64,000 nt of DNA from Candidatus Epilinea brevis (GCA_016710785.1 JADJUE010000005.1:1-64000); one strand, 5' to 3'. Shown: positions 17,535-27,115, counted from the first letter of the stretch. The notes: generated by a model from the letters alone, not told the origin. Program-made: numbers and translations.

Positions 17535-19628
17535 GTGCAGCCCCCATCTTCCGCCACCATCGTCCGGCGCCGCTCCCTACCCTGGGCCGGCCTGGCCCTG
17601 GTCGCCATGGCCCTGGCCCTCAGGGCCCATCGCCTGGCGGCCCAGAGCCTGTGGAGCGACGAGGACATCACCCTGGACCGCGCCCTGACCCCCCTGGGGG
17701 ACATGCTGCGCGGATTGCCGGTGGAGCAAGGTCCGCTGTACTACGCGCTGATGCGTCCATGGACGCTCCTGGCCGGTAGCAGCGACCTGGCGCTCCGCTG
17801 GCCCTCGCTGCTGGCCTCGGTCGTCGCAGTCCCGGTTGCGATGGCCATGGGCGGGCGGCTGGCGGGCCGCCGCGCGGGGCGGCTGTTGGGCCTGATCGCC
17901 GCGGTCAACCCCTTCCTGGTCTACTACGGCCAGGAGGCGCGCGGCTACGCCCTGCTCTGGTGCCTGGCCCTGGCCACTCCCCTGGCCCTGCTCCACGCCG
18001 AGCGCTCCGGCCGACGCCGTGACTGGATCCTCGCGGGCGCCCTGGCGGCGGCCGCGGTCCTGACCCATGCCTACGGCGTCCTGGCCCTCGTCCCCCTGCT
18101 GCTCTGGCCCTTGCTGAACCCCCGCCTGACCACCCTCCGGCTCACCCGCGGCTACCTCCTCGCCGCCCTCACCGCCGCCCTGCTCTACGCTCCCTGGCTC
18201 CCTCGCGCCCTGGGCATCCTGGGTCACCAAGGCTGGCGCGAAGGTTGGCCATTGGCCGGCGCGGCCTGGGCCAATCTGGGGGCCTGGAGCACGGGCACCC
18301 GGGCGGATTGGAGCCCCGGCCCCCCGTCGAGGTCCCAGCTCGGCAGCGCGGTGTACCTGGGCCTCGCGCTGACCGGCCTGATCGCTTGGGTCCGGTCCGC
18401 GACCAGCCATCGCGACGCCGCGCGCTCCGCCGCATCCCAGGCATCCGCTGCACCCGCCGCCCGCGCCGCCCGCGCCACGCGAGCCCTCGCCCTGGGCCTG
18501 CTCCCGCCCCTGGCCTACGCCCTCATCCTGACCGCCACCAGCCACCCCGCAGCGGACGGACGACGGCTGGCCGACTATGATCCGCGCTACTTCATGGCCG
18601 GCCTGGGCGGCTTCTACCTGCTGGCGGCCACTGGCGGCGCGGCCCTCGGCCGCCGCTGGTCCCTGGCAGCCGGCGGCCTCATCGCCGCGGCGGCGGTCAT
18701 GCCGCTGCGCAACCTGTACACCGATCCAGCGTTCCAGAAGCCGGATTACCGTGCCCTCTTGGCCATGGCCACCGCCACGGCGCGCGACCCCTCCACCCAG
18801 CCCGTCCTCTACCCCTCCACCCACGACGAGGACACGGTGTTGCTCCTGGACGGACCCAGCGAGGGCCTGGCGAAGCGCTACCGGTCCGCCGGCATGCCGG
18901 TGAAGCTCGTACGGCTGCCGGACGGCGTGGACGACGGCGCGCGAACCAGGACCCTGCAGAGGCTGGAGGAGCTGGCGGGAGACTATGCCAATGTCTGGCT
19001 GGTCGAGGATGGACAGGCCAGGGGCTGGGCTGCTGCCTGGCTGGACGCCCACAGCTACCCGTCGGTGGATGGCCGGCTGCAGGGTTGGCGGCTGCATCGC
19101 TTCCTGCTGCCTCCGGACGAGCCGCGCGACGACGCCCGAATCACAGCCGGCCCCGCCCCCGGCCCCTCTACGCCATCGGCGCAGTCATCGGACCGCGTCG
19201 TCACGTTGGCCATCGCGGCGCCTTCGATGATCGGTACGGCCGGCCAGGTCTTCGCCCTGCGCCTGGGCTGGTCCGCTCCGCTGGGCCGCGATGTTCCAGC
19301 CCGGCTGTCGATCCGCTTGCGGCGCGCGTCCGATCCGGCCGCCGCGGCGGCCGCGGCCGCCGCAGATCGCCCCGTCCTGCCATGGTGGCCGGACCGTTCC
19401 ATGCCTTCCCCCGACGGTCCGCCGCCGCCCTGGCTCGACCGCCACGGCTTGGCGCTGCCGCATGACCTGGCGCCCGGCCTGTATCGCCTGGAGCTCCGGG
19501 CCTACGATCCGCGGGACGGCGGCAGTGGCTTCGTGGACCGGCTGGTCACGAGCCTCCCGCTGCGCGTCGATCCGCCCCTGCCGGGCAGGCTGCCCGCCGC
19601 CGCCGCGCCCCAGGGCAAGCCCCCATGA
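17535..19628 (+). CDS. GT39-like membrane glycosyltransferase
   Basis: The ~697-residue polytopic protein has the GT-C hallmark LAAQSLWSDEDITLDRAL directly after the first membrane helix, then EQGPLYYALMRPW and VYYGQEARGYALLW, typical of GT39/mannosyltransferase-like proteins. About ten membrane helices cover residues ~15-420, and a soluble domain follows. I prefer the GTG at 17535: it follows a cacaat -10-like box as in the 11057 gene. A TTG at 17475 in the same frame is the alternative and would add 20 residues. The stop overlaps the ATG of the YfhO-like gene (ATGA), so the two are coupled. It should transfer a sugar from a lipid-phosphate donor on the outside of the membrane. Confidence 0.8.
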   Translation: MQPPSSATIVRRRSLPWAGLALVAMALALRAHRLAAQSLWSDEDITLDRALTPLGDMLRGLPVEQGPLYYALMRPWTLLAGSSDLALRWPSLLASVVAVPVAMAMGGRLAGRRAGRLLGLIAAVNPFLVYYGQEARGYALLWCLALATPLALLHAERSGRRRDWILAGALAAAAVLTHAYGVLALVPLLLWPLLNPRLTTLRLTRGYLLAALTAALLYAPWLPRALGILGHQGWREGWPLAGAAWANLGAWSTGTRADWSPGPPSRSQLGSAVYLGLALTGLIAWVRSATSHRDAARSAASQASAAPAARAARATRALALGLLPPLAYALILTATSHPAADGRRLADYDPRYFMAGLGGFYLLAATGGAALGRRWSLAAGGLIAAAAVMPLRNLYTDPAFQKPDYRALLAMATATARDPSTQPVLYPSTHDEDTVLLLDGPSEGLAKRYRSAGMPVKLVRLPDGVDDGARTRTLQRLEELAGDYANVWLVEDGQARGWAAAWLDAHSYPSVDGRLQGWRLHRFLLPPDEPRDDARITAGPAPGPSTPSAQSSDRVVTLAIAAPSMIGTAGQVFALRLGWSAPLGRDVPARLSIRLRRASDPAAAAAAAAADRPVLPWWPDRSMPSPDGPPPPWLDRHGLALPHDLAPGLYRLELRAYDPRDGGSGFVDRLVTSLPLRVDPPLPGRLPAAAAPQGKPP

Positions 19629-21937
19629 CCCCGCCCCTTCCCTGGACCCGCCGCGACAGCCTGGTCGCCCTGGCCCTGCTGCTGCTGCCGCTCCTCTTCT
19701 TTCAGCCCCTCATGGGCCTGGTAGGCGGGCGGCAGTACCTGGCAGAGGGGGACTTCATCGACCAGTTCATGGCCTTCGCCGGCTTCGCGGTGCGCGAGCT
19801 GGCCGATGGGCGGCTGCCGCTGTGGAACCCCTACGCCTACGGCGGCGCACCCTTCTGGGCCGACATCCAATCGGCGGTGGCCTACCCGCCGAACCTCGCC
19901 CTGTACCTCACGGCGGCGGCGGTCTGGGGGCGACTGCCCCTCCTGGCGCTCGAGCTCTCGGTGCTGCTGCACCTGGGCCTATCCGCCGCCCTCACCTATG
20001 GTTTCGCTCGGCGCCATCTGGGTGACCGCGGCGGGGCCCTGCTGGCGGCGCTCTGCTTCGGCCTGGGCGGCTACCTCAGCGGCTACCCCATGCTGCAACT
20101 GGCCATCCTCGAGGGCGTCACCTGGCTGCCGCTGCTGCTCTGGGCCATCGAGCGGGCGGCGGATGGCGACGCGGCGGCGGACGGCGGGCAACAGTCCGCC
20201 AAGTCGGGAGCGCGGCGCCCGCGGCCGGATCCCTGGCAGGCCCTGGCCCTGGCCCTCATCATTCTGGCCGGGCATCCGCAGACGGCGTTGCATCTGGGCA
20301 TCATCGGCCTGGGATTCGCTCTGTGGATGGGGTGGGGGTGGGCCCGCTCCCTGCGTCCTACCGCCACCTACCTCCTCTCCGCCCTCCTGGCCCTACTGCT
20401 GTCCGCCTCCGGTTGGCTACCGGCCCTGGACTTCATGCGCCGCAGCACCCGCGCTTCCGCCGATTACGCCATGCTCTCCGGCGGCTTCCCTCCCGCCGAA
20501 CTCCTGGGCGCGCTGCTGCCCGGCCTGACCCACTGGTCACCGCTCTACCTGGGCCTTCTGCCCCTCGTCCTGGCCCTTGCCGCCATGGGCCGCTGGCTGC
20601 GAGCGGAGGCCGGCGGGGATCGCCCCTTGGCGCCAGCCGGCGACGGCATGGCCGCGCCGGTCGAAGAGCTCGCTCCGCCCGCCATCTGGCCCATCCTCGG
20701 CCTCGCCGCGCTGCTGCTCTCCCTGGGTCGGCACGCCTTCGCCTTTGACCTCTTCTACCTGCTGGCGCCGGGCTTCGACCTCTTCCGCGGCCAGGAGCGC
20801 GCGGCGGTGGCGGTGAGCTTCAGCGGGGCGATGCTGGCGGGCTGGGCCCTGGCCCGCTGGCGGCGGGGCGACGGCGGCATCGGGCGGGCCGTCGCCCTGG
20901 GCGGCGTCGCGGCCGCCGGCCTGGGGGCCCTGCTGGCGGCGGTGGCGGCGCCAGAGCTGCGTGCCGCGGCCGGGCGTCTGAGCCTGCTGGGGCTGGCGGC
21001 AGCCACCTTGGCCGGGGGCGCGGCGACGGGCCGGCTGAGCCGCCGCGCGCTGACAGCGGCGCTGATGCTCCTCGTCCTCGGCGACCTCTACCTGGCCACC
21101 GCCGGCGTCAACCTGCAGGCCGGAGCGCCGGCCGAGCTGAACGGCGGCGCCATCGTCGCCGCCCTGCGCGAGAGCGCCCCGCAGCGGGTGGAGAACGACC
21201 ACCGCCTGCCGCCCAACTTCGGGATGCTGCATGGCGTGGAAGCCACCAGCGGCGCCAGCCCCTTGAAGCTGGCCCATTGGGAGGCCCTGCGCTCCGGCCT
21301 GGCGGACCAGCCGGCGCGCTGGTGGGACCTCATGGCCGTCAGCCATGTCCTCACCTGGAAGGACCGGCTGGACCTGCCCAGCGAGCGGCTGTTGAGTCAG
21401 GGCAACGCCGCCGAGCCGGTGTACCTGCACCGCCTGGAGAGCGCCGGCCCCCAGCTGTGGTGGGCGGCATCGGCCGAGGCGGTCGGCGACGACACCGCGG
21501 CCCTGGCCCGCCTGCGCGACCCGGACTTCCCGGTGTTCAGCCATGTGCTATTGCACGACGACGCGCCCACGGACGCCGCCGCGGAGGGCGCCCTGGCCTC
21601 ATCGGCTCCTGCGCCAGGCTCCGACGTGGCCCTGGCGGACCGCGGCACGGGCTTCGTGAGCGCGAGGACCCAGAGCGGCGCCCCCGGATGGCTGGTCTTC
21701 AGCGAGGTCCACGATCCCGGCTGGCGGGCCTGGGTGGACGGCTCGCCGGCGCCCGTCCTGCGCGCCGACCTCGCCCTGGTGGCGGTGCCGGTGCCCGCCG
21801 GCGAGCATGAGGTGCTGCTGCGCTACACGGCACCCTGGGTATGGCGCGGCATCGCGGTGGGGCTGCTGGGGCTGGCGCTGTGGCTGGGGTTGGTGGTGAC
21901 GGGGCGGAGGAGCGGCGTTGCCGCGTCGACCGCGTAG
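19625..21937 (+). CDS. YfhO-like polytopic membrane protein
   Basis: The 770-residue protein has the YfhO layout: the N-terminal helix is followed by a loop with LAEGDFIDQFMAF, LPLWNPYAYGGAPFWADIQS and AVAYPPNLALYL. Many helices follow to ~residue 490, then a large extracytoplasmic domain and a final membrane helix (WRGIAVGLLGLALWLGLVV). The closing GWLVFSEVHDPGWRAWVDG ... LRYTAPWVWRG is characteristic. YfhO in Firmicutes takes part in glycosylation of lipoteichoic acid; relatives are GT-C type enzymes. Translation is coupled to the upstream GT39-like gene by a 4-base overlap. Together they suggest glycosylation of an envelope polymer or protein outside the cell. Confidence 0.83.
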   Translation: MTPPLPWTRRDSLVALALLLLPLLFFQPLMGLVGGRQYLAEGDFIDQFMAFAGFAVRELADGRLPLWNPYAYGGAPFWADIQSAVAYPPNLALYLTAAAVWGRLPLLALELSVLLHLGLSAALTYGFARRHLGDRGGALLAALCFGLGGYLSGYPMLQLAILEGVTWLPLLLWAIERAADGDAAADGGQQSAKSGARRPRPDPWQALALALIILAGHPQTALHLGIIGLGFALWMGWGWARSLRPTATYLLSALLALLLSASGWLPALDFMRRSTRASADYAMLSGGFPPAELLGALLPGLTHWSPLYLGLLPLVLALAAMGRWLRAEAGGDRPLAPAGDGMAAPVEELAPPAIWPILGLAALLLSLGRHAFAFDLFYLLAPGFDLFRGQERAAVAVSFSGAMLAGWALARWRRGDGGIGRAVALGGVAAAGLGALLAAVAAPELRAAAGRLSLLGLAAATLAGGAATGRLSRRALTAALMLLVLGDLYLATAGVNLQAGAPAELNGGAIVAALRESAPQRVENDHRLPPNFGMLHGVEATSGASPLKLAHWEALRSGLADQPARWWDLMAVSHVLTWKDRLDLPSERLLSQGNAAEPVYLHRLESAGPQLWWAASAEAVGDDTAALARLRDPDFPVFSHVLLHDDAPTDAAAEGALASSAPAPGSDVALADRGTGFVSARTQSGAPGWLVFSEVHDPGWRAWVDGSPAPVLRADLALVAVPVPAGEHEVLLRYTAPWVWRGIAVGLLGLALWLGLVVTGRRSGVAASTA

Positions 21938-21984
21938 GGGCGATGCGCTGCCGATGGCGGTGCGCCGATCGCGCCGTCCCGCGC

Positions 21985-24552
21985 TCAAGCTTCCCGCACG
22001 CGCCCATAGAAGAAGCGCTTCGTCAGCTCCGCCGCCAGCACATAGATCACCGACAGCCCCAGCAACGCCAGCAGCAGGCCGGGCGGCAGGGGCACGAAGC
22101 CCAGCCAGCGGGTGAGGCCCAGGTAGGGTAGGGCCAGGGCCAGCGCGCTGACGCCGATGGTGCTCCACAGCAGCCAGTCGCCCGGGCGGCTCTTGAAGAA
22201 GGGGCGGCGCGTGCGTACCACCAGGGCCACCAGCAGCTCCGTCAGCAGCGATTCCACGAACCAGCCCGTGCGGAACAGTGCCGGCGAGGCGTGGAAGGGA
22301 CCGAGCAGGATACCAAAGGTCAGGAAGTCGAAAACCGCACTGACCAGTCCAAAGACCACCATGAAGCTGCGGATGAAGGGGGTCGACCAGCGATGCGGGC
22401 GGGCGATCATCTCCTCGTCCACGCGGTCGCCGGCGATGGCCAGGGCCGGCAGGTCCGACATGAAGTTGTTCAGCAGCACCTGCTTGGCCAGCAGCGGCAG
22501 GAAGGGGATGAAGAAGGAGGCGACGGCCATGCTCAGCATGTTGCCGAAGTTGGCGCTGGTGGTGGTGAAGATGTACTTGAGGGAGTTGGCGAAGGTTCGC
22601 CGGCCCTCCAAGATGCCGGCGCGCAGCACATCCAGCCCACCCTCCAGCAGCACCAGGTCGGCCGCCTCGCGCGCCACTTCCACCGCGCCGTCCACCGAGA
22701 TGCCCACGTCGGCCGCATGCAGCGCCGGCGCGTCGTTGATGCCGTCGCCCAGGTAACCCACCACGTGACCCATGCGGCGCAGGGCGCGGATGATGCGCTC
22801 CTTCTGCCCCGGGTCCACCTCGGCGAAGAGGTCGACGTGCTCGACCGCATGCCACAGGGCCTCGTCGCTCATCTTGGCCATGGCCGCGCCGGTCAGCACC
22901 TGTCCTTCCGCCGCCCCCAGCCCCACCAGCCCGGCCACATGGGCCGCCACGTAACGGTTGTCGCCGGTGATGACCTTAAGCCCTACGCCCAGGCCCGCCA
23001 GGGCGGCCACGGTCTCGCGGGCGTCGGCCTTGGGCGGGTCCATGAAGCGCAGGAAGCCGCTGAAGACCATCGCCTCCTCGTCGTCGCGGCCGTAGCGCGC
23101 CCGCGCCGGCAGGGCGCGGGTGGCCAGGCCCAGCACGCGGTAGCCCTCGGCGCTCCAGGCGGTGAAACGATCCAGGATCGCCCGGCGGGCGGCGGCGTCC
23201 AGTGGCCGCGGCGCGTCCTCCGCGCCGGCCTGGCTGCCGCAGGCGGCCAGCACCTGCTCCAAGGCGCCCTTGCAGACCAGCAGCGGCCCCTCCCCGGGCA
23301 GGTCCACGATCACGCTCAGGCGCCGGCGCACGAAGTCGTAGGGCACCTCATCCAGCTTGGCCGGACCATCAGGCTCCAGCGGAAGGGTGGCGAGGATGGC
23401 CTGGTCCAAGGGGTTGGGCAGGCCGGTCTGCAGGGCGGCGTTCCATCCGGCAAGACGCAGGACCGACGCCGACTCCCGCCCCGCGGGGTCCAGGGCGCCA
23501 TCCAGATGGACCACGCCTTCGGTCAAGGTCCCGGTCTTGTCGGTGCAGAGCACATCCATGCTGCCCAGGTTCTCGATGGCCGCCAGCTGGCGCACGATCA
23601 CGCCCTGCTTGGCCATCTCCCGCGCGCCGCGCGAGAGGGTGATGGTGATGATGGCCGGCAGCAGCTCGGGAGAAATGCCCACCGCCAGGGCGATGGCGAA
23701 GAGCAGGGCCTCCAGCCGCGGCTGGTCGGTCAGGGCGTCGACGGTGAAGACCACCAGCACCAGGCCCAGCATCACCCGGGTGAGCATGACCCCGAACTGG
23801 CGGATGCCCTTCTGGAAGGCCGTCTCCGGCGGTTCCTGGCTGAGGCGGCTGGCGATGTTGCCGTAGGCCGTCGCCGCGCCGGTGTCCACCACCAGCAGGT
23901 CGCCGGTGCCGCTGGCGATACTGGTGCCCATGAAGAGGCTGCCCACGCGCCCCGCCAGGCCGGCATCCGCGGCGGCCGCCCCAGGCTCCTTGGCCACGGG
24001 AAAGGTCTCGCCGGTCAGGACGGCCTGGTTGGCGTAGAGTTCGCGAGCCTGCAGCACCGCCCCGTCGGCGGGGATGAGGCTGCCGGCCGCCAGGCGCACG
24101 ACGTCGCCGGGAACCAGCGCCTCGGCCGGCAGGGCTTGCGGCTGCCCATCCCGAAGCACGGTGACCCGCCGGCTCAACCGGGACCGCAGGGCCTCCACGG
24201 CTTTGCCGGCACTGTATTCCTGACGCATGGTCACGCCCGCGCTACCCAGGACGATGACCATGATGACCAGGGCGTCGGTCCATTCTCGCGCCACCACGGA
24301 CACCAGCGAGGCGAAGAGCAGGATGAGCACCAGTGGGCTGCGCAGTTGGCCCAGGAAGAGACGCCAGGCCGCCACCTTGGGCTGCTTGCCCAGCACGTTG
24401 GGGCCGACAGCTGCCAGGCGGGCGCCGGCCTCGGCCGCGCTCAGGCCCGCCGGCCGCGAGCCCAGGGCGACCAACAGGTCGGCGGGCGTCTGGCTCCACC
24501 AATCGGCGGGGACGGCGAAGGGGGCGGGCGGCGACGCGGGGCGGCGGCTCAT
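21985..24552 (-). CDS. mgtA: Mg2+-importing P-type ATPase (type IIIB)
   Basis: The 855-residue P-type ATPase shows all core motifs: actuator-domain TGETFPV, the phosphorylation motif DVLCTDKTGTLTEG, nucleotide-binding CKGALEQVL, and the hinge GYLGDGINDAPAL. Ten membrane helices are expected. The MgtA/MgtB type is indicated by EYSAGKAVEALRSRLSRRVTVLRDG, FMGTSIASGTGD, and the C-terminal DQLLYDxx-like NNFMSDLPALAI and GPFHASPALFRTGWF. It would import Mg2+ from outside at the cost of ATP. The ATG at 24552 is preferred over a start 7 codons upstream. It converges on the YfhO-like gene with 47 bases between. No Mg2+ riboswitch or mgtC is seen. It stands alone. Confidence 0.93.
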   Translation of the reverse strand: MSRRPASPPAPFAVPADWWSQTPADLLVALGSRPAGLSAAEAGARLAAVGPNVLGKQPKVAAWRLFLGQLRSPLVLILLFASLVSVVAREWTDALVIMVIVLGSAGVTMRQEYSAGKAVEALRSRLSRRVTVLRDGQPQALPAEALVPGDVVRLAAGSLIPADGAVLQARELYANQAVLTGETFPVAKEPGAAAADAGLAGRVGSLFMGTSIASGTGDLLVVDTGAATAYGNIASRLSQEPPETAFQKGIRQFGVMLTRVMLGLVLVVFTVDALTDQPRLEALLFAIALAVGISPELLPAIITITLSRGAREMAKQGVIVRQLAAIENLGSMDVLCTDKTGTLTEGVVHLDGALDPAGRESASVLRLAGWNAALQTGLPNPLDQAILATLPLEPDGPAKLDEVPYDFVRRRLSVIVDLPGEGPLLVCKGALEQVLAACGSQAGAEDAPRPLDAAARRAILDRFTAWSAEGYRVLGLATRALPARARYGRDDEEAMVFSGFLRFMDPPKADARETVAALAGLGVGLKVITGDNRYVAAHVAGLVGLGAAEGQVLTGAAMAKMSDEALWHAVEHVDLFAEVDPGQKERIIRALRRMGHVVGYLGDGINDAPALHAADVGISVDGAVEVAREAADLVLLEGGLDVLRAGILEGRRTFANSLKYIFTTTSANFGNMLSMAVASFFIPFLPLLAKQVLLNNFMSDLPALAIAGDRVDEEMIARPHRWSTPFIRSFMVVFGLVSAVFDFLTFGILLGPFHASPALFRTGWFVESLLTELLVALVVRTRRPFFKSRPGDWLLWSTIGVSALALALPYLGLTRWLGFVPLPPGLLLALLGLSVIYVLAAELTKRFFYGRVREA

Positions 24553-24629
24553 GGACCTGATTGTAGGCCCCACGCCGCGGCGTGGGGTGGCCCGAAGCCC
24601 GCGATCGGTTCCCTTTGCGGGCCGGCCCG

Positions 24630-25430
24630 TCAGGGCTTGGTCGTCGCGGTTGCCGCCGCGCTCGCCGTCGCCTTGGGCCGCGCCACCACGATCACCCGAT
24701 GCGAGTTGCCCCAGGGCGGGTAGCAGGACACCAGGGTGACGCGTTCGTCCGGGCTGCTGTCGATCCAGCGGGCGTTGGCCCGGCGGCGGGCCTCGGAGGC
24801 GTCGGTCTCAGGGACGATGAAGCGCCGCTCCACGGTGTAGGTCCAATCCTGGCCCGCAGCGCTGAGGAGGACGTCGTCGCCCGGCTTCAGCTCCGCCAGG
24901 CGGCGGAAGACGGCCCCGGCGATGTTGTTGTGCCCCGAGATGACCGTGTTGCCCGCCTCGCCCAGGCGCGCCGAGCCGGCATGCAGGCCGGCGCCGAAGT
25001 CCGCGGTGCGCCATTCCACCGAACCGTCCTCGGCCTGATCGGGATCGGTCCAGCCCACGGGCAGGACGGGGCTGTCGACGCCCAGGCTGGGGATGCGGAT
25101 CCAATCGGGCACCGGGCCGGGTTGGCTCATGAGATCGGGCGTGGCCGAGGGCAGCCGGGCCGGCACACCGGCGGTGGCCAGGAGGGCTTCCACGGACAAG
25201 GCGACGCCCGCCGCGGGCGCCGCGCCGGTGGGGGGCACAACCCCCACCGTGGGCGCCGGTCTTTCGACCGCCGGCCGAGCCTGCGGCAATCGGGCGTTCA
25301 GCCGCCAACGGGCGCCGGCCACCAGCAGGCTGTAGAGCCCCAGGAGCAGGCCCAGACCCAGCAGCAGCAGGCCGATGCGGCGGCGCAGGGCCAGGGCGAC
25401 GCGTCGCAGCAGCTTCGCAGCGGCGGTCAT
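24630..25430 (-). CDS. Sortase (class D/E-like)
   Basis: The 266-residue protein has a basic N-terminus and one membrane helix at ~18-38 (RIGLLLLGLGLLLGLYSLLV), then a proline-rich spacer and a sortase domain (~107-252). The catalytic residues are visible: His167 in NTVISGHNN, Cys236 in VTLVSCYPP and Arg245 in NSHRVIVVA. The domain-start motif IRIPSLGVDSPVLPVG is typical. Sortases cleave a sorting motif and join surface proteins to an amine. No classical LPXTG-tailed protein occurs in this window, so its substrate is open; see the finding on the recurring Y/F-L-P-L motif. The start at 25430 overlaps a 30-codon upstream frame (25427-25519) and lies shortly after ruvC, so the gene is probably in the yebC-ruvC operon. 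Confidence 0.9.
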   Translation of the reverse strand: MTAAAKLLRRVALALRRRIGLLLLGLGLLLGLYSLLVAGARWRLNARLPQARPAVERPAPTVGVVPPTGAAPAAGVALSVEALLATAGVPARLPSATPDLMSQPGPVPDWIRIPSLGVDSPVLPVGWTDPDQAEDGSVEWRTADFGAGLHAGSARLGEAGNTVISGHNNIAGAVFRRLAELKPGDDVLLSAAGQDWTYTVERRFIVPETDASEARRRANARWIDSSPDERVTLVSCYPPWGNSHRVIVVARPKATASAAATATTKP

Positions 25431-25519
25431 GGCGAACTGCCGACCAGCGGGTGGAGGATCGGGCTGACCAGCGGGATGACGATCAGGCTGGCCATCAGTC
25501 GGACCCTGTGTCGGACCAT
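25427..25519 (-). CDS. Possible 30-residue membrane peptide coupled to the sortase
   Basis: A short frame reads MVRHRVRLMASLIVIPLVSP and ends ILHPLVGSSP with a TGA inside the sortase start (ATGA). It is basic at the N-terminus with one hydrophobic stretch. It lies 5 bases after the ruvC stop. It may be a real small protein or simply a coupling leader for sortase translation. No homologue is known to me. Confidence 0.35.
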   Translation of the reverse strand: MVRHRVRLMASLIVIPLVSPILHPLVGSSP

Positions 25520-25524
25520 GGGGC

Positions 25525-26043
25525 TCAGGCGCCGTGGACCATCCGCGCCGTCTGCAGATGGCAGAGGGCGATGGCGATGGCGTCGGCGGCATCGTCGGGC
25601 CGCGGGACCTCGGTCAGCTGCAGGGTGAGGCGCAGCATCTCCTGCACCTGCCGCTTGTCGGCCCCGCCGTAACCGGTGATGGCCAGCTTCACCTGCATGG
25701 GCTTGTACTCGGCGATGGGGATGCCGGCCTGGGCTCCGGCGAGCAGGATCACGCCCCGCGCCTGGCCCACGGTGAGGGCGGTGGTCACGTTGCTGGAGAA
25801 GAAGAGCTCCTCCACGGCCATGGCTTGGGGGCGGTGCAACGTCAGCAGCTCGCGCAGGCTGGCGTAGAGATCGACGAGGCGGTCGGGCATGGGGTCGGCA
25901 GGAGAGGTGCGGATGGCGCCGTAATCCAGCAGGCGCAGCTCACCCCCGGCCCCCGCCTGGCCCTCGATGACCCCGAAGCCGGTGGTGGCGGTGCCGGGGT
26001 CGATGCCCAGCACCCGCAGCACCGGTCGGGCGATCGTGGCCAC
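25525..26043 (-). CDS. ruvC: Crossover junction endodeoxyribonuclease RuvC
   Basis: The 172-residue resolvase has the RNase H-like RuvC fold. Catalytic acids are visible in VLGIDPGTATTGFGV, AMAVEELFFSSN and RPDDAADAIAIALCH. GQARGVILLAGAQAGIPIAEY and YGGADKRQVQEML are conserved DNA-contact regions. RuvC dimers cut Holliday junctions symmetrically, working with RuvAB. The GTG at 26043 is chosen as start: it follows the yebC stop by two bases, and the open frame upstream is yebC sequence read in another frame. ruvA and ruvB are not in the window. The yebC-ruvC order is common across bacteria. Confidence 0.96.
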   Translation of the reverse strand: MATIARPVLRVLGIDPGTATTGFGVIEGQAGAGGELRLLDYGAIRTSPADPMPDRLVDLYASLRELLTLHRPQAMAVEELFFSSNVTTALTVGQARGVILLAGAQAGIPIAEYKPMQVKLAITGYGGADKRQVQEMLRLTLQLTEVPRPDDAADAIAIALCHLQTARMVHGA

Positions 26044-26045
26044 GT

Positions 26046-26798
26046 TCAGGACTGGGCGTACTGCTCGGCGACCTCGTCGGAGATCTCGGCGTTGGTCCAC
26101 ACCTGATCGACGTCGTCCTGATCCTCCAGCACCTCGATGAACTTGAGCACCTGCAGCTGCTTGCCGGGGTCCAAGGCCATCAGTACCGCGGGCACCATGG
26201 CCAGCTCGGCGTCGCCGGCGTCGTAGCCGGCGGCCTCCAGGGCTTGCTTGACCTTCTGGAAGTCGGCCACCTCGGTGTAGACGGTGACGTATTCATCATC
26301 GGGCTCCACGTCCAGGGCGCCGGCGTCGATGGCGGCCATGACCAGCTCGTCGGGGTCGATGCCCGCGGCGGGGACGGCGATGGTGCCACGGCGGTTGAAC
26401 TGCCAGGCCACGGTGCCGCTCTCGCCCAGGCTGCTGCCATGCTTGGTGAACACGGAGCGCACCTGCCCCGCGGTGCGGTTGCGGTTGTCGGTGGTGGCCT
26501 CGACCATCACGGCCACGCCGCCGGGGCCGTAGCCCTCGTAGACGACGTCATCGAGCGCATCGCTCTTGTCCCCGCCGACGCCGCGCTGGATGGCGCGCTC
26601 GATGTTGTCCTTGGGCATGTTGGCCGCGCGGGCCTTGTCGACGGCCAGGCGCAGGGTGAAGTTGGTCTCCGGATCCGCCCCGCCGTTCTGGGCGGCGACG
26701 GTCACGGCCTTGGCCAGCTTGGTGAAGATGGCGCCGCGCTTCTGGTCGGCGGCGCCCTTCTTGTGCTTGATGGTGGACCATTTGGAATGGCCGGACAT
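26046..26798 (-). CDS. yebC: YebC/PmpR-family DNA-binding regulatory protein (TACO1 family)
   Basis: The 250-residue protein begins MSGHSKWSTIKHKKGAADQK, the family signature. It has the usual three domains: RGAIFTKLAKAVTVAAQNGG, MPKDNIERAIQRGVGG, and YEGYGPGGVAVMVEATTDNR with FTKHGSSLGESGTVAWQF. Family members act as transcription regulators or relieve ribosome stalling at proline stretches. A translation role would suit this genome, with its many Pro/Thr-rich exported proteins; that is inference. The start at 26798 is fixed by the family N-terminus. A TATACT -10-like box on the minus strand lies near 26885-26890. It leads an operon with ruvC and the sortase. Confidence 0.96.
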   Translation of the reverse strand: MSGHSKWSTIKHKKGAADQKRGAIFTKLAKAVTVAAQNGGADPETNFTLRLAVDKARAANMPKDNIERAIQRGVGGDKSDALDDVVYEGYGPGGVAVMVEATTDNRNRTAGQVRSVFTKHGSSLGESGTVAWQFNRRGTIAVPAAGIDPDELVMAAIDAGALDVEPDDEYVTVYTEVADFQKVKQALEAAGYDAGDAELAMVPAVLMALDPGKQLQVLKFIEVLEDQDDVDQVWTNAEISDEVAEQYAQS

Positions 26799-27115
26799 GG
26801 CGTTTCGCTCCCCGGTTGGACGGTGGCTGTTGGACGGCGGCCGGCCGGGCACGGGCCGGAAGGGCCTGACCGCAAACGACCGCGAAGTATAGCAGGGGCG
26901 GAGGCGAGGTGATCGCCGATGCCCTTGTGCTTCGGCCGCCGCGTCGCCATGACCTGGCAGTCGAGCACCCTTGAAACCGTTCTGACGCGCCTTCCGTCCT
27001 GGTTCCGGGAACAGCGTCCAGCACCCGTTGTCCTCCGTGTTGTACGGTGTCCCCCCCTGTTCATACCGTCGTCAAGCGCCCTCCTCCCCCTCCCTGCATG
27101 TCCGGAGATGCCCCC
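26799..27115. other. Divergent intergenic region between yebC and the propeller gene
   Basis: No gene is supported. It should hold the yebC promoter (minus-strand TATACT at about 26885-26890, without an obvious -35) and the promoter of the 27116 gene. The ribosome site ggag at 27104-27107 belongs to the latter. Confidence 0.5.

Noticed and set aside
22291..24723. An 810-codon plus-strand frame opposite mgtA
   Set aside because: The minus-strand P-type ATPase has all catalytic motifs. The opposite frame is its compositional shadow.
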